Of a stretch of DNA of 64,000 nt, positions 8,994 to 17,832 are shown piece after piece. Every line of letters begins with the position of its first letter. Position 1 is the first letter of the stretch. A program made the translations under genes and the position numbers. Under the pieces are notes generated by a model that made no database searches, was not told the origin of the DNA, and saw nothing but the letters and a program-made list of their open reading frames with translations. Source of the stretch: Pelotomaculum_C sp050950345 (GTDB taxonomy: Bacteria > Bacillota > Desulfotomaculia > Desulfotomaculales > Pelotomaculaceae); assembly GCA_050950345.1 (NCBI GenBank), contig JBMNHK010000002.1:1-64000 (forward strand), in the 5' to 3' direction.

Positions 8994-9733
8994 TGACGCT
9001 AGACTTAGTGAACTATGATGTTAAAGTAAGAGAGGCTGTGAAAGCCTTTTGGGGAAACAGGGATGCAGCTAGACAAAAGCAAATAGAATCCGGAAATGTT
9101 GACCAAGGAGAAAGGGCTGGTGTGACTGCAGGAAAGAACATGGATGGTTTTATAGCTTTAATACTGGATATTATTCGCGCAAACGGGTTAATCCAAGCTG
9201 AGATTCATCAGAGTAGAGCTGTATTGGCTCTTCCAGGCTTTTTCAGGCCAACGAAATTATGGGATCTTATTGTTATGCATAAAGGGGAATTAGTTGCAGC
9301 TATAGAGTTGAAAAGCCAAGTTGGGCCTTCTTTTGGGAACAACTTTAATAACCGAACAGAAGAGGCAATAGGCACCGCTCATGATTTTTGGACTGCTTAT
9401 CGTGAAGGAGCTTTTGGAGAGCAACCCAGACCTTTTGCAGGATGGTTGATCCTGGTAGAGGACGCTCCTGGGTCAAGATCTGAAGTACAATGTACCTCTC
9501 CTCATTTTCCAGTGTTTAAAGAATTTGAAAATACATCATACCTAAAACGTTATGATATATTATGCCAAAAATTAGTAAGAGAACAGCTATATACTACAGC
9601 ATCAGTTATCGCTTCCCCAAGGGAAGCTGTAGACAACGGCAGTTATTCTCAGATATCTGATATGACTAATATTAGGTCGTTTGTATCTTCCCTTGCAGGC
9701 CATATAGCTGCAACAGCTGCCAGGCTTGGATAA
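8993..9733 (+). CDS. Type II restriction endonuclease, PaeR7I/XhoI family
   Basis: A 246-residue protein resembling the PaeR7I/XhoI endonuclease family in length and in features such as AGVTAGKNMDGF (about residue 43), KLWDLIV (about 87) and the nuclease-like core LVAAIELKSQVGPSFGNN (about 97-115), where E and K fit a PD-(D/E)XK site. Members cut CTCGAG. The ATG overlaps the methyltransferase stop (TAATG), the usual arrangement for keeping nuclease dependent on methylase expression. No frameshift is seen, so the system looks intact. Specificity is an inference from family membership. Confidence 0.85.
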   Translation: MTLDLVNYDVKVREAVKAFWGNRDAARQKQIESGNVDQGERAGVTAGKNMDGFIALILDIIRANGLIQAEIHQSRAVLALPGFFRPTKLWDLIVMHKGELVAAIELKSQVGPSFGNNFNNRTEEAIGTAHDFWTAYREGAFGEQPRPFAGWLILVEDAPGSRSEVQCTSPHFPVFKEFENTSYLKRYDILCQKLVREQLYTTASVIASPREAVDNGSYSQISDMTNIRSFVSSLAGHIAATAARLG

Positions 9734-9772
9734 AGGAAAAGGGAAACGGAGAGAAGATTAAAATAGCTTGGG

Positions 9773-10003
9773 GTGAGGAAAATAAAACTAATAAAAAGTG
9801 AAAAAAAGTTCTGCCTCATCTGTATGGAAGAACACGAAGTGCAAACAGTTATTGTTACGGATGTTGAAGAATATAACGGGGAAGAAGTATCCTTCGAGGC
9901 AATTTATGAATACTGCAGTTTGTCTGATGAATATCTTGAAACTGAAGATATGATTAGGAAGAATAGTCAAGCAATGAAAGATGCATATAAAAAAGCTAAC
10001 TAA
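9773..10003 (+). CDS. Small protein of unknown function with one Cys pair
   Basis: A 76-residue acidic protein. It has a CLICMEEHEV motif at residues 14-23 followed by VQTVIVTDVEEYNGEEVSFEAIYEY and a C near residue 47, loosely resembling the N-terminal YgiT/MqsA-type zinc domain of some antitoxins. GTG 9773 is the only in-frame start after a stop; its ribosome site is weak (GGAGAG about 17 bases upstream). It lies 39 bases after the endonuclease. No function is assigned; the antitoxin resemblance is a weak impression. Confidence 0.5.
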   Translation: MRKIKLIKSEKKFCLICMEEHEVQTVIVTDVEEYNGEEVSFEAIYEYCSLSDEYLETEDMIRKNSQAMKDAYKKAN

Positions 10004-10207
10004 CAAAATGCAAACAAAACTACCACTGGTTATCTGGCCCAGTGGCGGAAGCCTTTGCTCATCCTAAACCATCGGTAAAGGATCATACTTCGCTTTTGCT
10101 GTTTCTACTATAACACATATTGAAAAGGATTTCAGCAGATAGGCTTATGATTTTTCCAAGCAAGGGAACCGTTTTAGCTCAATCGAAAAGGAGAAAGAGA
10201 GTTTAAA

Positions 10208-10381
10208 TTGGCCATATCATCTTTTAATAAGAATTTTATATTGAATACCAAGAAGGCCGTGGAGTCATTCGAGAGAATTATTTCCACTCCTAAGGAAAGT
10301 TTTAAAATAAATAGAAGCTTGGTATCGCCTGAAAAGGAGAGGCGAGGCGAGGAGAAATTAAAACAAATATTATCTCGCTAA
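10208..10381 (+). CDS. Small 57-residue conserved-looking protein
   Basis: TTG 10208 follows AAAAGGAGAAAGAGA at about 10187-10201 and gives a 57-residue basic, helical protein ending EKERRGEEKLKQILSR. Strong ribosome site, sensible composition and a terminator 58 bases after the stop support a real gene. I have an impression that similar small proteins occur in Firmicutes, but I cannot name a family or function. Confidence 0.55.
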   Translation: MAISSFNKNFILNTKKAVESFERIISTPKESFKINRSLVSPEKERRGEEKLKQILSR

Positions 10382-10438
10382 GAAGATCATGCTTTAATAG
10401 GCGATAAGATAAGACCTAATATAATAGGAAGGAAGTCA

Positions 10439-10467
10439 GTCCATCACGTTGTGGTGGGCTTTTTTTA
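10439..10467 (+). terminator. Rho-independent terminator
   Basis: GTCCATCAC (10439-10447), loop GTT and GTGGTGGGC (10451-10459) form a 9-bp stem followed by seven T. It separates the R-M segment from the polysaccharide cluster. Confidence 0.85.
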
Positions 10468-10522
10468 TTGCTATTTTCAAATGTACACTATTCCCATTTG
10501 ATTACTTCAGTATCATGGAGCC

Positions 10523-10697
10523 GTGAGTATGGGTATGGATAAATACTAGATGTTAGCATAAAGCGCTTAGAAATATGTAGATATACCACAATATATGGTT
10601 TTTGGCAACAGTGAGTATGGTCTATGGATAAATACTAGATGTAGCATAAAACACCCTAAAGAACGCATATCGACCACTATATGTAGTTTGTATATAC
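10523..10697. repeat. Two diverged tandem copies of an ~88-bp repeat upstream of the polysaccharide cluster
   Basis: GTGAGTATGG followed by TATGGATAAATACTAGATG starts at 10523 and again at 10611. The downstream halves (ATATACCACAATATATGG against ATCGACCACTATATGTAG) also align. This is the only content of the roughly 400-base gap 10382-10781 besides the terminator. Placement directly before the first polysaccharide gene suggests a duplicated promoter or operator region, which is inference. Confidence 0.65.
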
Positions 10698-10781
10698 ATA
10701 TGATAACTAATTAATATAGGAAAATCAATGCTTAAGGCATTTCAGATATATATTTGAGATTAAGGAAGGAAGTCCTATTTT

Positions 10782-11891
10782 ATGACTGATAGAATTTACC
10801 TCTCATCACCTCACATGAGTAATGAAGGTTATGAAATGCAATATATAAAGGAAGCTTTTGATACAAACTGGATTGCCCCCCTGGGGCCAAACGTTAATGA
10901 GTTTGAAAAAGAACTGGCTGCTAAGGTGGGTATCAAATCAGCTGCAGCATTATCATCGGGGACAGCCGCTATACATATGGCACTTAAAGCTGCTGGGGTT
11001 GGTGAAGGGGATATAGTCTTTTGTCAGAGCCTTACCTTCTCGGCTACAGCTAATCCGATTATTTATCAGAATGCAATTCCGGTATTTATTGATAGTAATT
11101 ATGAAACTTGGAATATGGATCCCAATGCATTAGAAAACGCCTTTGAGAAATATCCCAATGCAAAGGCTGTTCTTGTTGTTCATTTATACGGCTTATCAGC
11201 TGATATGGACAAGATTATGGAAATCTCTAGTAAGTATGGGGTACCAGTTATTGAAGACGCTGCTGAATCTTTAGGCACTACATATAAAGGCAAATGCACC
11301 GGTACTTTTGGTGAATACGGAATATACAGCTTTAACGGCAACAAGATTATTACCACTTCTGGCGGTGGGATGCTTATATCTAATAATGAAGAAATGATTA
11401 AAAAGGTTAGATTCTGGGCTACTCAAGCCAGGGACCAAGCGAGGCACTATCAGCATAGCGAATTAGGATTTAACTATAGAATGAGTAACATTGTAGCTGG
11501 TATCGGTAGAGGACAATTAAAAGTATTAGATCAAAGGATTTCTAAGAAAAAGTACATATTTGAGTTTTATAAGCGGGAGTTAGGGTCATTAGAGGGTGTT
11601 GAGTTCATGCCTATTAATGAATGGAATGAGCCCAATTGCTGGTTGTCATGTATTACTTTAAATGGACAAGTTAGACCTTTAGATATTATGGAAGCTTTGG
11701 AGAAAGAGAATATTGAATCAAGGCAAATCTGGAAGCCCATGCATTTGCAGCCTTTCTTTGAAAAGTATGATTATATCGGTGGAGATGTAAGTGAGAAGAT
11801 CTTTGAGAATGGTGTTTGCCTGCCGAGTGATACGAAGATGACGGATGGGGATTTGAGTAGAGTGTGTGAGATTATAAAGAGTTTATGGTGA
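10782..11891 (+). CDS. DegT/DnrJ/EryC1-family sugar aminotransferase (PglE/EpsN-like)
   Basis: A 369-residue PLP-dependent aminotransferase acting on nucleotide-linked 4-keto sugars. Visible motifs are LSSGTAAIHMALKA (about residue 58), EDAAESLGTTYKG (about 160) and the PLP lysine K188 in SFNGNKIITTSGGG. Followed by a PglC-like phosphoglycosyltransferase and a PglD-like acetyltransferase, it most likely makes UDP-4-amino-4,6-dideoxy-GlcNAc on the route to N,N'-diacetylbacillosamine, as with EpsN/EpsL/EpsM of Bacillus. AAGGAAGGAAG precedes ATG 10782. The required UDP-GlcNAc 4,6-dehydratase is not in the window. Sugar identity is inferred from gene order. Confidence 0.88.
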   Translation: MTDRIYLSSPHMSNEGYEMQYIKEAFDTNWIAPLGPNVNEFEKELAAKVGIKSAAALSSGTAAIHMALKAAGVGEGDIVFCQSLTFSATANPIIYQNAIPVFIDSNYETWNMDPNALENAFEKYPNAKAVLVVHLYGLSADMDKIMEISSKYGVPVIEDAAESLGTTYKGKCTGTFGEYGIYSFNGNKIITTSGGGMLISNNEEMIKKVRFWATQARDQARHYQHSELGFNYRMSNIVAGIGRGQLKVLDQRISKKKYIFEFYKRELGSLEGVEFMPINEWNEPNCWLSCITLNGQVRPLDIMEALEKENIESRQIWKPMHLQPFFEKYDYIGGDVSEKIFENGVCLPSDTKMTDGDLSRVCEIIKSLW

Positions 11892-11896
11892 TGTAG

Positions 11897-12577
11897 ATGC
11901 AAACAGAGGTTAGACCAAATACTGTTCACCTTGTTAATAATGGCGGGGTATATAGAAAATACATAAAAAGACCGATGGATTTTATTTTATCTTTGATTGC
12001 AATTATTGTGTTAGCTCCTGTTCTGCTGATAATAGCAGTATTAGTAAGAGTCAGGCTAGGCAGCCCGGTGCTGTTCAAACAGAAGCGTCCGGGATTAAAT
12101 GAGAAGATTTTTACTCTTTATAAATTCAGAACGATGACGGATGAAAAAGATGAGAATGGGGAGTTATTGCCTGACGATATTCGCTTGACAAGGTTTGGAA
12201 AATTGTTAAGAAGCACTTCACTTGATGAGCTACCAGAGTTGTTTAATATTTTAAAAGGTGATATGAGCGTTGTGGGACCGAGACCTTTATTGATTGAATA
12301 TCTTCCACTTTACAATAACCAGCAAAAGCGGAGACACGAGGTAAGACCTGGCCTTTCTGGACATGCCCAAGTGAATGGTAGGAATGCTATTAGCTGGGAA
12401 GATAAGTTCGAATTAGATGTCGAGTATGTAGATAATGTTAGCTTTATTGGTGATTGGAAAATCATATTCTTAACTCTGAAGAAGGCTTTCATGAGGGAAG
12501 ATATTAATTCCGAAACTGCTGCGACGATGGAGATGTTTAAGGGGACTAATAATGCTGAAGAAAGAGTGAATATATGA
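11897..12577 (+). CDS. Initiating phosphoglycosyltransferase (bacterial sugar transferase, PglC/EpsL-like)
   Basis: A 226-residue monotopic phosphoglycosyltransferase. A hydrophobic re-entrant/membrane helix lies at residues about 27-50, followed by KFRTMTDE (about 76) and the catalytic D110-E111 dyad in SLDELPEL, then VGPRPLL and RPGLSGHAQVNGRN. The family transfers a sugar phosphate from a UDP-sugar to undecaprenyl phosphate on the inner membrane face, priming repeat-unit synthesis. The start is five bases after the aminotransferase stop, and the stop overlaps the next start by four bases, so the three genes form one operon. Confidence 0.92.
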   Translation: MQTEVRPNTVHLVNNGGVYRKYIKRPMDFILSLIAIIVLAPVLLIIAVLVRVRLGSPVLFKQKRPGLNEKIFTLYKFRTMTDEKDENGELLPDDIRLTRFGKLLRSTSLDELPELFNILKGDMSVVGPRPLLIEYLPLYNNQQKRRHEVRPGLSGHAQVNGRNAISWEDKFELDVEYVDNVSFIGDWKIIFLTLKKAFMREDINSETAATMEMFKGTNNAEERVNI

Positions 12578-13197
12578 CTAGCAAAAATAAACTTCTAATA
12601 ATTGGGGCCAGCGGTCATGGCAGAGTTGTTGCAGATATTGCTATCAAAATGAATAGATGGCAGCAAATTGCTTTTCTTGATGATGATGAAGATATTCAAT
12701 CACCGATACGAATAGAGGTTATTGGGAAGTCAAACGATGCTTTTTCGTATATTAACGATTACGACATCTTTGTGGCAATTGGCAACAATAAAACAAGAGA
12801 AAAAATTCAAACCCAGCTTGAACTGGCAGGAGCAAACATTCCTACGTTAATACATCCTAGTGCAATTATCGGAGAAAAGGTTGAAGTGGGAATAGGAACA
12901 GTGGTGATGGCTGGGGTGGTTATTAATTGTTGTAGCACTATAGGTGAGGGTTGTATCGTTAATACAGGTGCAGTAATTGACCATGATAATCTGATAGAAG
13001 ATTATGTGCATATGTCACCGGGAGCGCGATTAGCCGGAACAGTAAAAGTTGGGAAAGGAACCTGGCTAGGTATTGGTAGTGTAGTTAGTAATAACGTGAA
13101 CATCTGCAGTGGTTGCAAAATTGGTGCAGGTGCTGTGGTTGTTAAGGATATAACTGAACCTGGGACTTATGTAGGGGTTCCGGCGAGGAGAGTATAG
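12574..13197 (+). CDS. Sugar O/N-acetyltransferase, NeuD/PglD family
   Basis: A 207-residue NeuD-family acyltransferase. A Rossmann-like N-terminal domain (LLIIGASGHGRVVADIA) precedes a left-handed beta-helix of hexapeptide repeats (from about residue 85), ending with a GVPARRV tail typical of the family. In PglD the conserved His in the helix (here within NTGAVIDHDNLIEDYVH) deprotonates the C4 amine. It probably acetylates the amino sugar made by the aminotransferase two genes upstream, using acetyl-CoA in the cytoplasm. ATG 12574 overlaps the upstream stop by four bases. Confidence 0.9.
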   Translation: MTSKNKLLIIGASGHGRVVADIAIKMNRWQQIAFLDDDEDIQSPIRIEVIGKSNDAFSYINDYDIFVAIGNNKTREKIQTQLELAGANIPTLIHPSAIIGEKVEVGIGTVVMAGVVINCCSTIGEGCIVNTGAVIDHDNLIEDYVHMSPGARLAGTVKVGKGTWLGIGSVVSNNVNICSGCKIGAGAVVVKDITEPGTYVGVPARRV

Positions 13198-13200
13198 ATA

Positions 13201-14469
13201 TTGAAGCAGAATATTTGGATATGGAATCATTATGCAACTAATATGTATTTTGATAAAGCCGGAAGACATTATTGGTTTGCTAAAAATCTAATAAAATCCG
13301 GATATAAACCTACAATTTTTTGTGCATCAACGAATCATTTCTCGGATAAGAATGTTGATATGAACGGCGAAAAATATATTATTGATTCTTTAAATGGTAT
13401 TCCTTTTATATTTATTAAAACCTCAGATTATAAAGGGAATGGGAAGTCACGAGCAATTAATATGGTTTCATTCTATAAAAATCTCTTTCCCGTAACGAAA
13501 GAATATGCAAAAGCCTTTGGAAAACCTGATGTTATACTAGCTTCAAGTGTTCACCCCCTCACATTAGTAGCGGGGATTAAGATAGCTAAAAGATTTGGTG
13601 TACCCTGTATTTGTGAAGTGAGAGATTTGTGGCCTGAGGCAATTTTTGCGTTTAATAAATCAAAAGAAAAGAGTTTAATAGGAAGAATTCTTGTGGCAGG
13701 TGAACATTGGATTTACAAGAATGCAGCCGCCCTAGTGTTTACTAAAGAAGGCGATACGGATTATATTAAAGAGAAAAAATGGGATGCCGGACAAGGTGGT
13801 GCAATAGATCTTAAGAAGGCTTATTACATAAATAACGGTGTTGACATTGACGCTTTTAACGACTCTATGGTTAATAATATTTTGGAGGATATTGACTTAA
13901 ATGCGGATAAGTTTAATGTGGTTTATGTAGGTGCAATAAGACCTGTAAATAATGTAGGAAACATTCTAGATGCTGCAGCATTATTAAAAAATGATAAAGA
14001 TATTCAATTTTTAATATATGGCGATGGAACCCAAAAAGAGATGCTGGAAAAGAGAATTGTAGATGAGGGTTTGTCAAATGTAAAAATGAAAGGTTTTGTT
14101 AACAAACAATTCATACCATACATATTAAGTAAATCATCAATTAATATTTTAAATTACTCCCAAACTCAATACAACTGGTCAAGAGGAAATAGTTCTAACA
14201 AACTCTTTGAGTATATGGCTTCAGGTAAACCAATTATTTCAACAGTTAAAATGGGGTATTCAATAATTAACAAATATAAATGCGGTCTTGAACTTAAAAA
14301 TGCATCGGGCGAAGATTTAGCTAATGCTATATTAAAGATTAAAAATATACCAGAAGAAGAATATAAAGAAATAGGATTAAATGCCAAGACCGGAGCTAAA
14401 GATTTTGATTTTAAGATTCTGACTGGTAAGCTTATAGAAGTAATAAATAGCGTAATGGGGGAGAAATAA
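13201..14469 (+). CDS. Glycosyltransferase family 4 (WbuB-like)
   Basis: A 422-residue GT-B glycosyltransferase. The N-terminal acceptor domain opens with IWIWNHYATNMYFDKAGRHY, as in WbuB-type enzymes. The C-terminal donor domain has VVYVGAIRPVNNV, FLIYGDGTQKEML and the GT4 signature NKLFEYMASGKPII (about residue 335). TTG 13201 is three bases after the upstream stop with GAGGAGAG before it. It probably adds the second sugar to the lipid-linked primer; donor and linkage cannot be read from sequence. Base composition is more AT-rich than the upstream genes. Confidence 0.88.
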   Translation: MKQNIWIWNHYATNMYFDKAGRHYWFAKNLIKSGYKPTIFCASTNHFSDKNVDMNGEKYIIDSLNGIPFIFIKTSDYKGNGKSRAINMVSFYKNLFPVTKEYAKAFGKPDVILASSVHPLTLVAGIKIAKRFGVPCICEVRDLWPEAIFAFNKSKEKSLIGRILVAGEHWIYKNAAALVFTKEGDTDYIKEKKWDAGQGGAIDLKKAYYINNGVDIDAFNDSMVNNILEDIDLNADKFNVVYVGAIRPVNNVGNILDAAALLKNDKDIQFLIYGDGTQKEMLEKRIVDEGLSNVKMKGFVNKQFIPYILSKSSINILNYSQTQYNWSRGNSSNKLFEYMASGKPIISTVKMGYSIINKYKCGLELKNASGEDLANAILKIKNIPEEEYKEIGLNAKTGAKDFDFKILTGKLIEVINSVMGEK

Positions 14470-14471
14470 TT

Positions 14472-15692
14472 ATGGTTAATGTAATTGGACTTGGCTACAT
14501 AGGGCTTCCTACTGCACTAATGTTTGCTAAAAGTGGTATTGAGGTAATAGGAACCGATATCAATAAAAGTTTAGTAGATTCATTATCTAATGGGCAACTT
14601 CCTTTTGAAGAAAGAGGTTTAGAAGAACTATTTGAAAAGGCTGTTTTAAATGAGATTAAGTTTACAACAGAATACCAAAAAACTGATATATATATCATTG
14701 CTGTACCAACACCTTATATCAATTCAAGCAAAAAATTAGATCCTAAATATGTAATTTCCGCTGTGAATAAAGTTTTAGATGTATGCAAAAAAGGTGCGAT
14801 ATTAATTATTGAATCTACTATAGCACCAGGTTCAATTGATAGATATGTACGTCCAGAAATTGAAAAAAGAGAGCTTGCTTTAGGAGAAGATATTCATCTT
14901 GTTCATGCTCCGGAAAGAATTATACCGGGAAACATGATTTATGAGTTAGAACATAATTCAAGAACTATTGGTGCTGATGATCCAAGAATTGGCAGGATAG
15001 TAAAGGAACTGTATTCAAGTTACTGTAAAGCCGAGATTGTTGTAACTGATATAAGAACTGCAGAGATGTCCAAAGTTGTGGAAAATACTTATAGAGATAT
15101 TAATATTGCATTCGCTAATGAACTTGCAAAGATTTGCCGAACTGATAATTTGGATGTGTATGAAATTATAAGAATTGCAAATAAACACCCGAGGGTAAAT
15201 ATTTTGCAGCCCGGCCCTGGAGTAGGAGGACATTGTATTTCTGTTGATCCATGGTTCTTGGTAGGTGATTATCCTGGCCTTGCTAATATTATTTTAGCGG
15301 CACGAAAAATAAATGATTCTATGCCTGAGTTTGTTCTTAAAAGAGTACATGAGATCATGAAAGAAAAAGGCATGTCTGATTTATCAAGAGTAGGGTTGTA
15401 TGGTCTAACTTATAAAGAGAATGTTGATGATATCAGAGAAAGTCCTACATTGCAACTATTGGAAGTAATGGAGAAGCATCTAGCTCCTACATTGAAAGCG
15501 TACGACCCAATGGTAGGTTGTGATATTGTTAAGAATCAGTACCACAACTTTGATAATTTTTTAGCAGATGTGGATTTAATTGTTATTATGGTTGCTCATG
15601 ACGAAATAAAAAAGCAATTGAATAAGTTGGATAAAAAAATTGTATTGGACACTAGAAATATTTGTAATTTCGATGGAGTTTATAAGTTGTAA
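14472..15692 (+). CDS. wecC: UDP-N-acetyl-D-mannosamine dehydrogenase (WecC-like)
   Basis: A 406-residue UDP-sugar 6-dehydrogenase. The Rossmann N-terminus is VIGLGYIGLPTALMFA, the middle domain contains HAPERIIPGN (about residue 145) and the catalytic cysteine is in GPGVGGHCISVDPWF (about residue 258). A C-terminal UDP-binding domain follows (YGLTYKENVDDIRESP). It oxidises UDP-ManNAc to UDP-ManNAcA with two NAD. The matching 2-epimerase (wecB) lies at 30.6 kb, supporting UDP-ManNAcA as a precursor. The start is two bases after the preceding stop with GGGGGAG upstream. Confidence 0.88.
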   Translation: MVNVIGLGYIGLPTALMFAKSGIEVIGTDINKSLVDSLSNGQLPFEERGLEELFEKAVLNEIKFTTEYQKTDIYIIAVPTPYINSSKKLDPKYVISAVNKVLDVCKKGAILIIESTIAPGSIDRYVRPEIEKRELALGEDIHLVHAPERIIPGNMIYELEHNSRTIGADDPRIGRIVKELYSSYCKAEIVVTDIRTAEMSKVVENTYRDINIAFANELAKICRTDNLDVYEIIRIANKHPRVNILQPGPGVGGHCISVDPWFLVGDYPGLANIILAARKINDSMPEFVLKRVHEIMKEKGMSDLSRVGLYGLTYKENVDDIRESPTLQLLEVMEKHLAPTLKAYDPMVGCDIVKNQYHNFDNFLADVDLIVIMVAHDEIKKQLNKLDKKIVLDTRNICNFDGVYKL

Positions 15693-15747
15693 TAAGTTCC
15701 TTGAAAGATGTTTTTATCTAACTCAATTAGAGGAAGTGCAATAGATA

Positions 15748-17079
15748 ATGAGTATTACTAAGCTGTTTTTTTTGAAATCTCCTTTCTGGATGAAACGGAT
15801 AATGGCGAATATGGAGGCGATTCGTAGAGACTATTATCGAAGGTATAAAGGGTATAAAGAGCTTATGAGTATTATTGACTACCAGTATGTAATGGAAAGC
15901 GGTGATTTTTCGAGACGCAACAAAAAGATTAGTGATTTAATTCAGTCCGTTCAAAAAAAAGTGCCAGCGTATAAGGGTAAGGAGTTTTGCAACCTCGAGG
16001 ATTTCCCACTCATTTCAAAAAAAGATATTCGAGATAATTATTCATCTTATTTGTCGGAAAACTTAGACATTAGACAGTGTTTTAAGAGCCATACGAGTGG
16101 TTCAACTGGGACACCATTTTACTTTTACCGGCATAGAGATGCAGTAATGTTAGATCAAGTGTTTAAAGACAAATTTTTTGAATACGCAGGCAGCTCTATA
16201 TACAAAAATAAAGTTCGTATTTCTGGAATTAACATTATACCGTTTTATATAGAAGACCCCCCATTTTGGGTCTATATTGATAAATATAAGCAATTACAAT
16301 GCTCGGCATATCATGTTAATGATAAAACAGCAAAAGTATATTGTGATGCTATGTTTAAATATGAAGTAGAATATGGTACTGGATATGCAAAGACATGGCT
16401 ATTCCTTGCAGACGGGATCAGAAAGAGCAACTTGCATCCGCCAAAATTGAAATTCATAGTAACGGACAGTGAAGGAATTACAAAATCACAGCAGTTGTTT
16501 GTGGAAAGTGTTTTTAATTGTCCTGTTTATCAAACATATGGACTATCAGAAGTTGCTCAAATTGCAGTACAATGCCGAAAAGGGAATTATCATATAATAC
16601 CTGACTTAACTTTTGTAGAGATACTTCCATTTGATCAATATGATGGCCAAGATGATGTGGGTGAGATAGTTATTACTACTTTGACGACAGATCAGACACC
16701 ACTAATTAGGTATAGAACAGGAGATTTGGGTAAACTTGGGATTGGTGAATGTGGTTGTGGCATAAAGACGCAGTATCTAACGAAACTGATTGGTAGAACG
16801 GATGACTATATTATTGTTAATGGAAGAAAAATCAGTAGACTTGGTCATATTGTAGCATCTTCAGAAGGAATAGTTGCTAGTCAAATAATACAACTAGATG
16901 ACTCCCACATTGTTATTAGACTTATACCAGATAAAAGTTTTTCGCAGAGTACTGTAGAGAAGATACGAGAAAATGCGAAACCTTATATTGGTAATTTGAA
17001 TATTAAATTTGAAACATCAAAGGACCTAGAAAGAGATAAAAGTGGAAAAATTAAGTATATCATCAGGAAATTTGATTAA
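15748..17079 (+). CDS. CapK-like/phenylacetate-CoA ligase-like adenylate-forming enzyme
   Basis: A 443-residue member of the ANL superfamily. The ATP-binding loop is SHTSGSTGTPFYF (about residue 113), with TYGLSEVAQIA (about 262) and the hinge-region motif YRTGDLG (about 320). Polysaccharide-locus members (CapK, coenzyme F390 synthetase-like) are shorter than classical acyl-CoA ligases and their substrates are mostly unknown; activation of a carboxylate or amino acid that decorates the glycan is likely. AGAGGAAGTG precedes ATG 15748. The C-terminal SGKIKYIIRKF recurs in damaged form at 18.0 kb, so a second copy once lay downstream. Confidence 0.82.
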   Translation: MSITKLFFLKSPFWMKRIMANMEAIRRDYYRRYKGYKELMSIIDYQYVMESGDFSRRNKKISDLIQSVQKKVPAYKGKEFCNLEDFPLISKKDIRDNYSSYLSENLDIRQCFKSHTSGSTGTPFYFYRHRDAVMLDQVFKDKFFEYAGSSIYKNKVRISGINIIPFYIEDPPFWVYIDKYKQLQCSAYHVNDKTAKVYCDAMFKYEVEYGTGYAKTWLFLADGIRKSNLHPPKLKFIVTDSEGITKSQQLFVESVFNCPVYQTYGLSEVAQIAVQCRKGNYHIIPDLTFVEILPFDQYDGQDDVGEIVITTLTTDQTPLIRYRTGDLGKLGIGECGCGIKTQYLTKLIGRTDDYIIVNGRKISRLGHIVASSEGIVASQIIQLDDSHIVIRLIPDKSFSQSTVEKIRENAKPYIGNLNIKFETSKDLERDKSGKIKYIIRKFD

Positions 17080-17084
17080 CAAGA

Positions 17085-17830
17085 CTCCGCACAAGATTAT
17101 ATTTTCCGTATATCTAGAATCGGAATTTGTGAAACGGAGTAACAAACGAGTCGATCCCAAAACCACCGAAGTCGGAGCTTTGGAGAAAAAGATAAAAAAA
17201 CTGGATGCAGCCAACGACATTCTGAAAAGTGCTTTTTTTTGCAGCGAGCCAAAAAGGGATAACCAAAGTCGATCCAACTACCGGTTAGCAATAATATGAT
17301 CAATATGATCCAACAAGACTTTAAAGCCGAATTGCCTTACAAGAAGTAGCTCGTAGACATCACACGGATATCCTAACGGCAAGGCAAACTCTATGTAGTA
17401 GCTGTGAGGGACTGTTACGACGGCAGCATTGTCGGACTAAAGGTGGCCGACAACATGAGAGATGAACTATGTGTTGATGTGTTTATCTCAGGAGCTAGGA
17501 AATATCAGCTTATGATATGATATTTGATTCTGACGGGGGAAGCAGTATGCCAGAGGATTTACCGTCAAACCCTGGCTCAGTATGGTGCTATCCAAAGTAT
17601 GAGCAGTACAGGAAAGTGTTGATAATGTCTGTATGGAATCGTTCTTTGGCCACATTAAAAAGGAAAGCATTTATAAGTACAAAAAGGAAAGCATGGGTAT
17701 GGATAAAGTAAAAGGAAGGGTCTTCCGCATTATAGAAATCATACAACCAGAAAGATTACACTACCAATGGTGGATATCCCCCTTTGGCAAAAGGCTCGTT
17801 GCATTACCGAGATATTTGTTGCAAGTAAGA
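17085..17830 (+). pseudogene. Degenerate IS3-family transposase remnant
   Basis: Scattered frames preserve IS3 OrfA-like sequence (LEKKIKKLDAANDILKSA, near 17182-17230) and OrfB-like pieces: a DDE-region segment (GKLYVVAVRDCYDGSIVGL, near 17380-17440) and the conserved MESFFGHIKKE block near 17630. Stops and frameshifts interrupt all of them. This debris starts just after the CapK-like stop and runs into a CapK-like tail, so it fills most of the 960-base gap. No terminal repeats are recognisable. Confidence 0.7.
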
Positions 17831-17832
17831 TA

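Noticed and set aside
10023..10045. CCACTGG/CCAGTGG hairpin after the small gene at 9773
   Set aside because: Short stem with no T run; nothing else supports a terminator or site.
10523..10697. Possible CRISPR-like array
   Set aside because: Only two copies, about 88 bp long, diverged and without spacers; not CRISPR.
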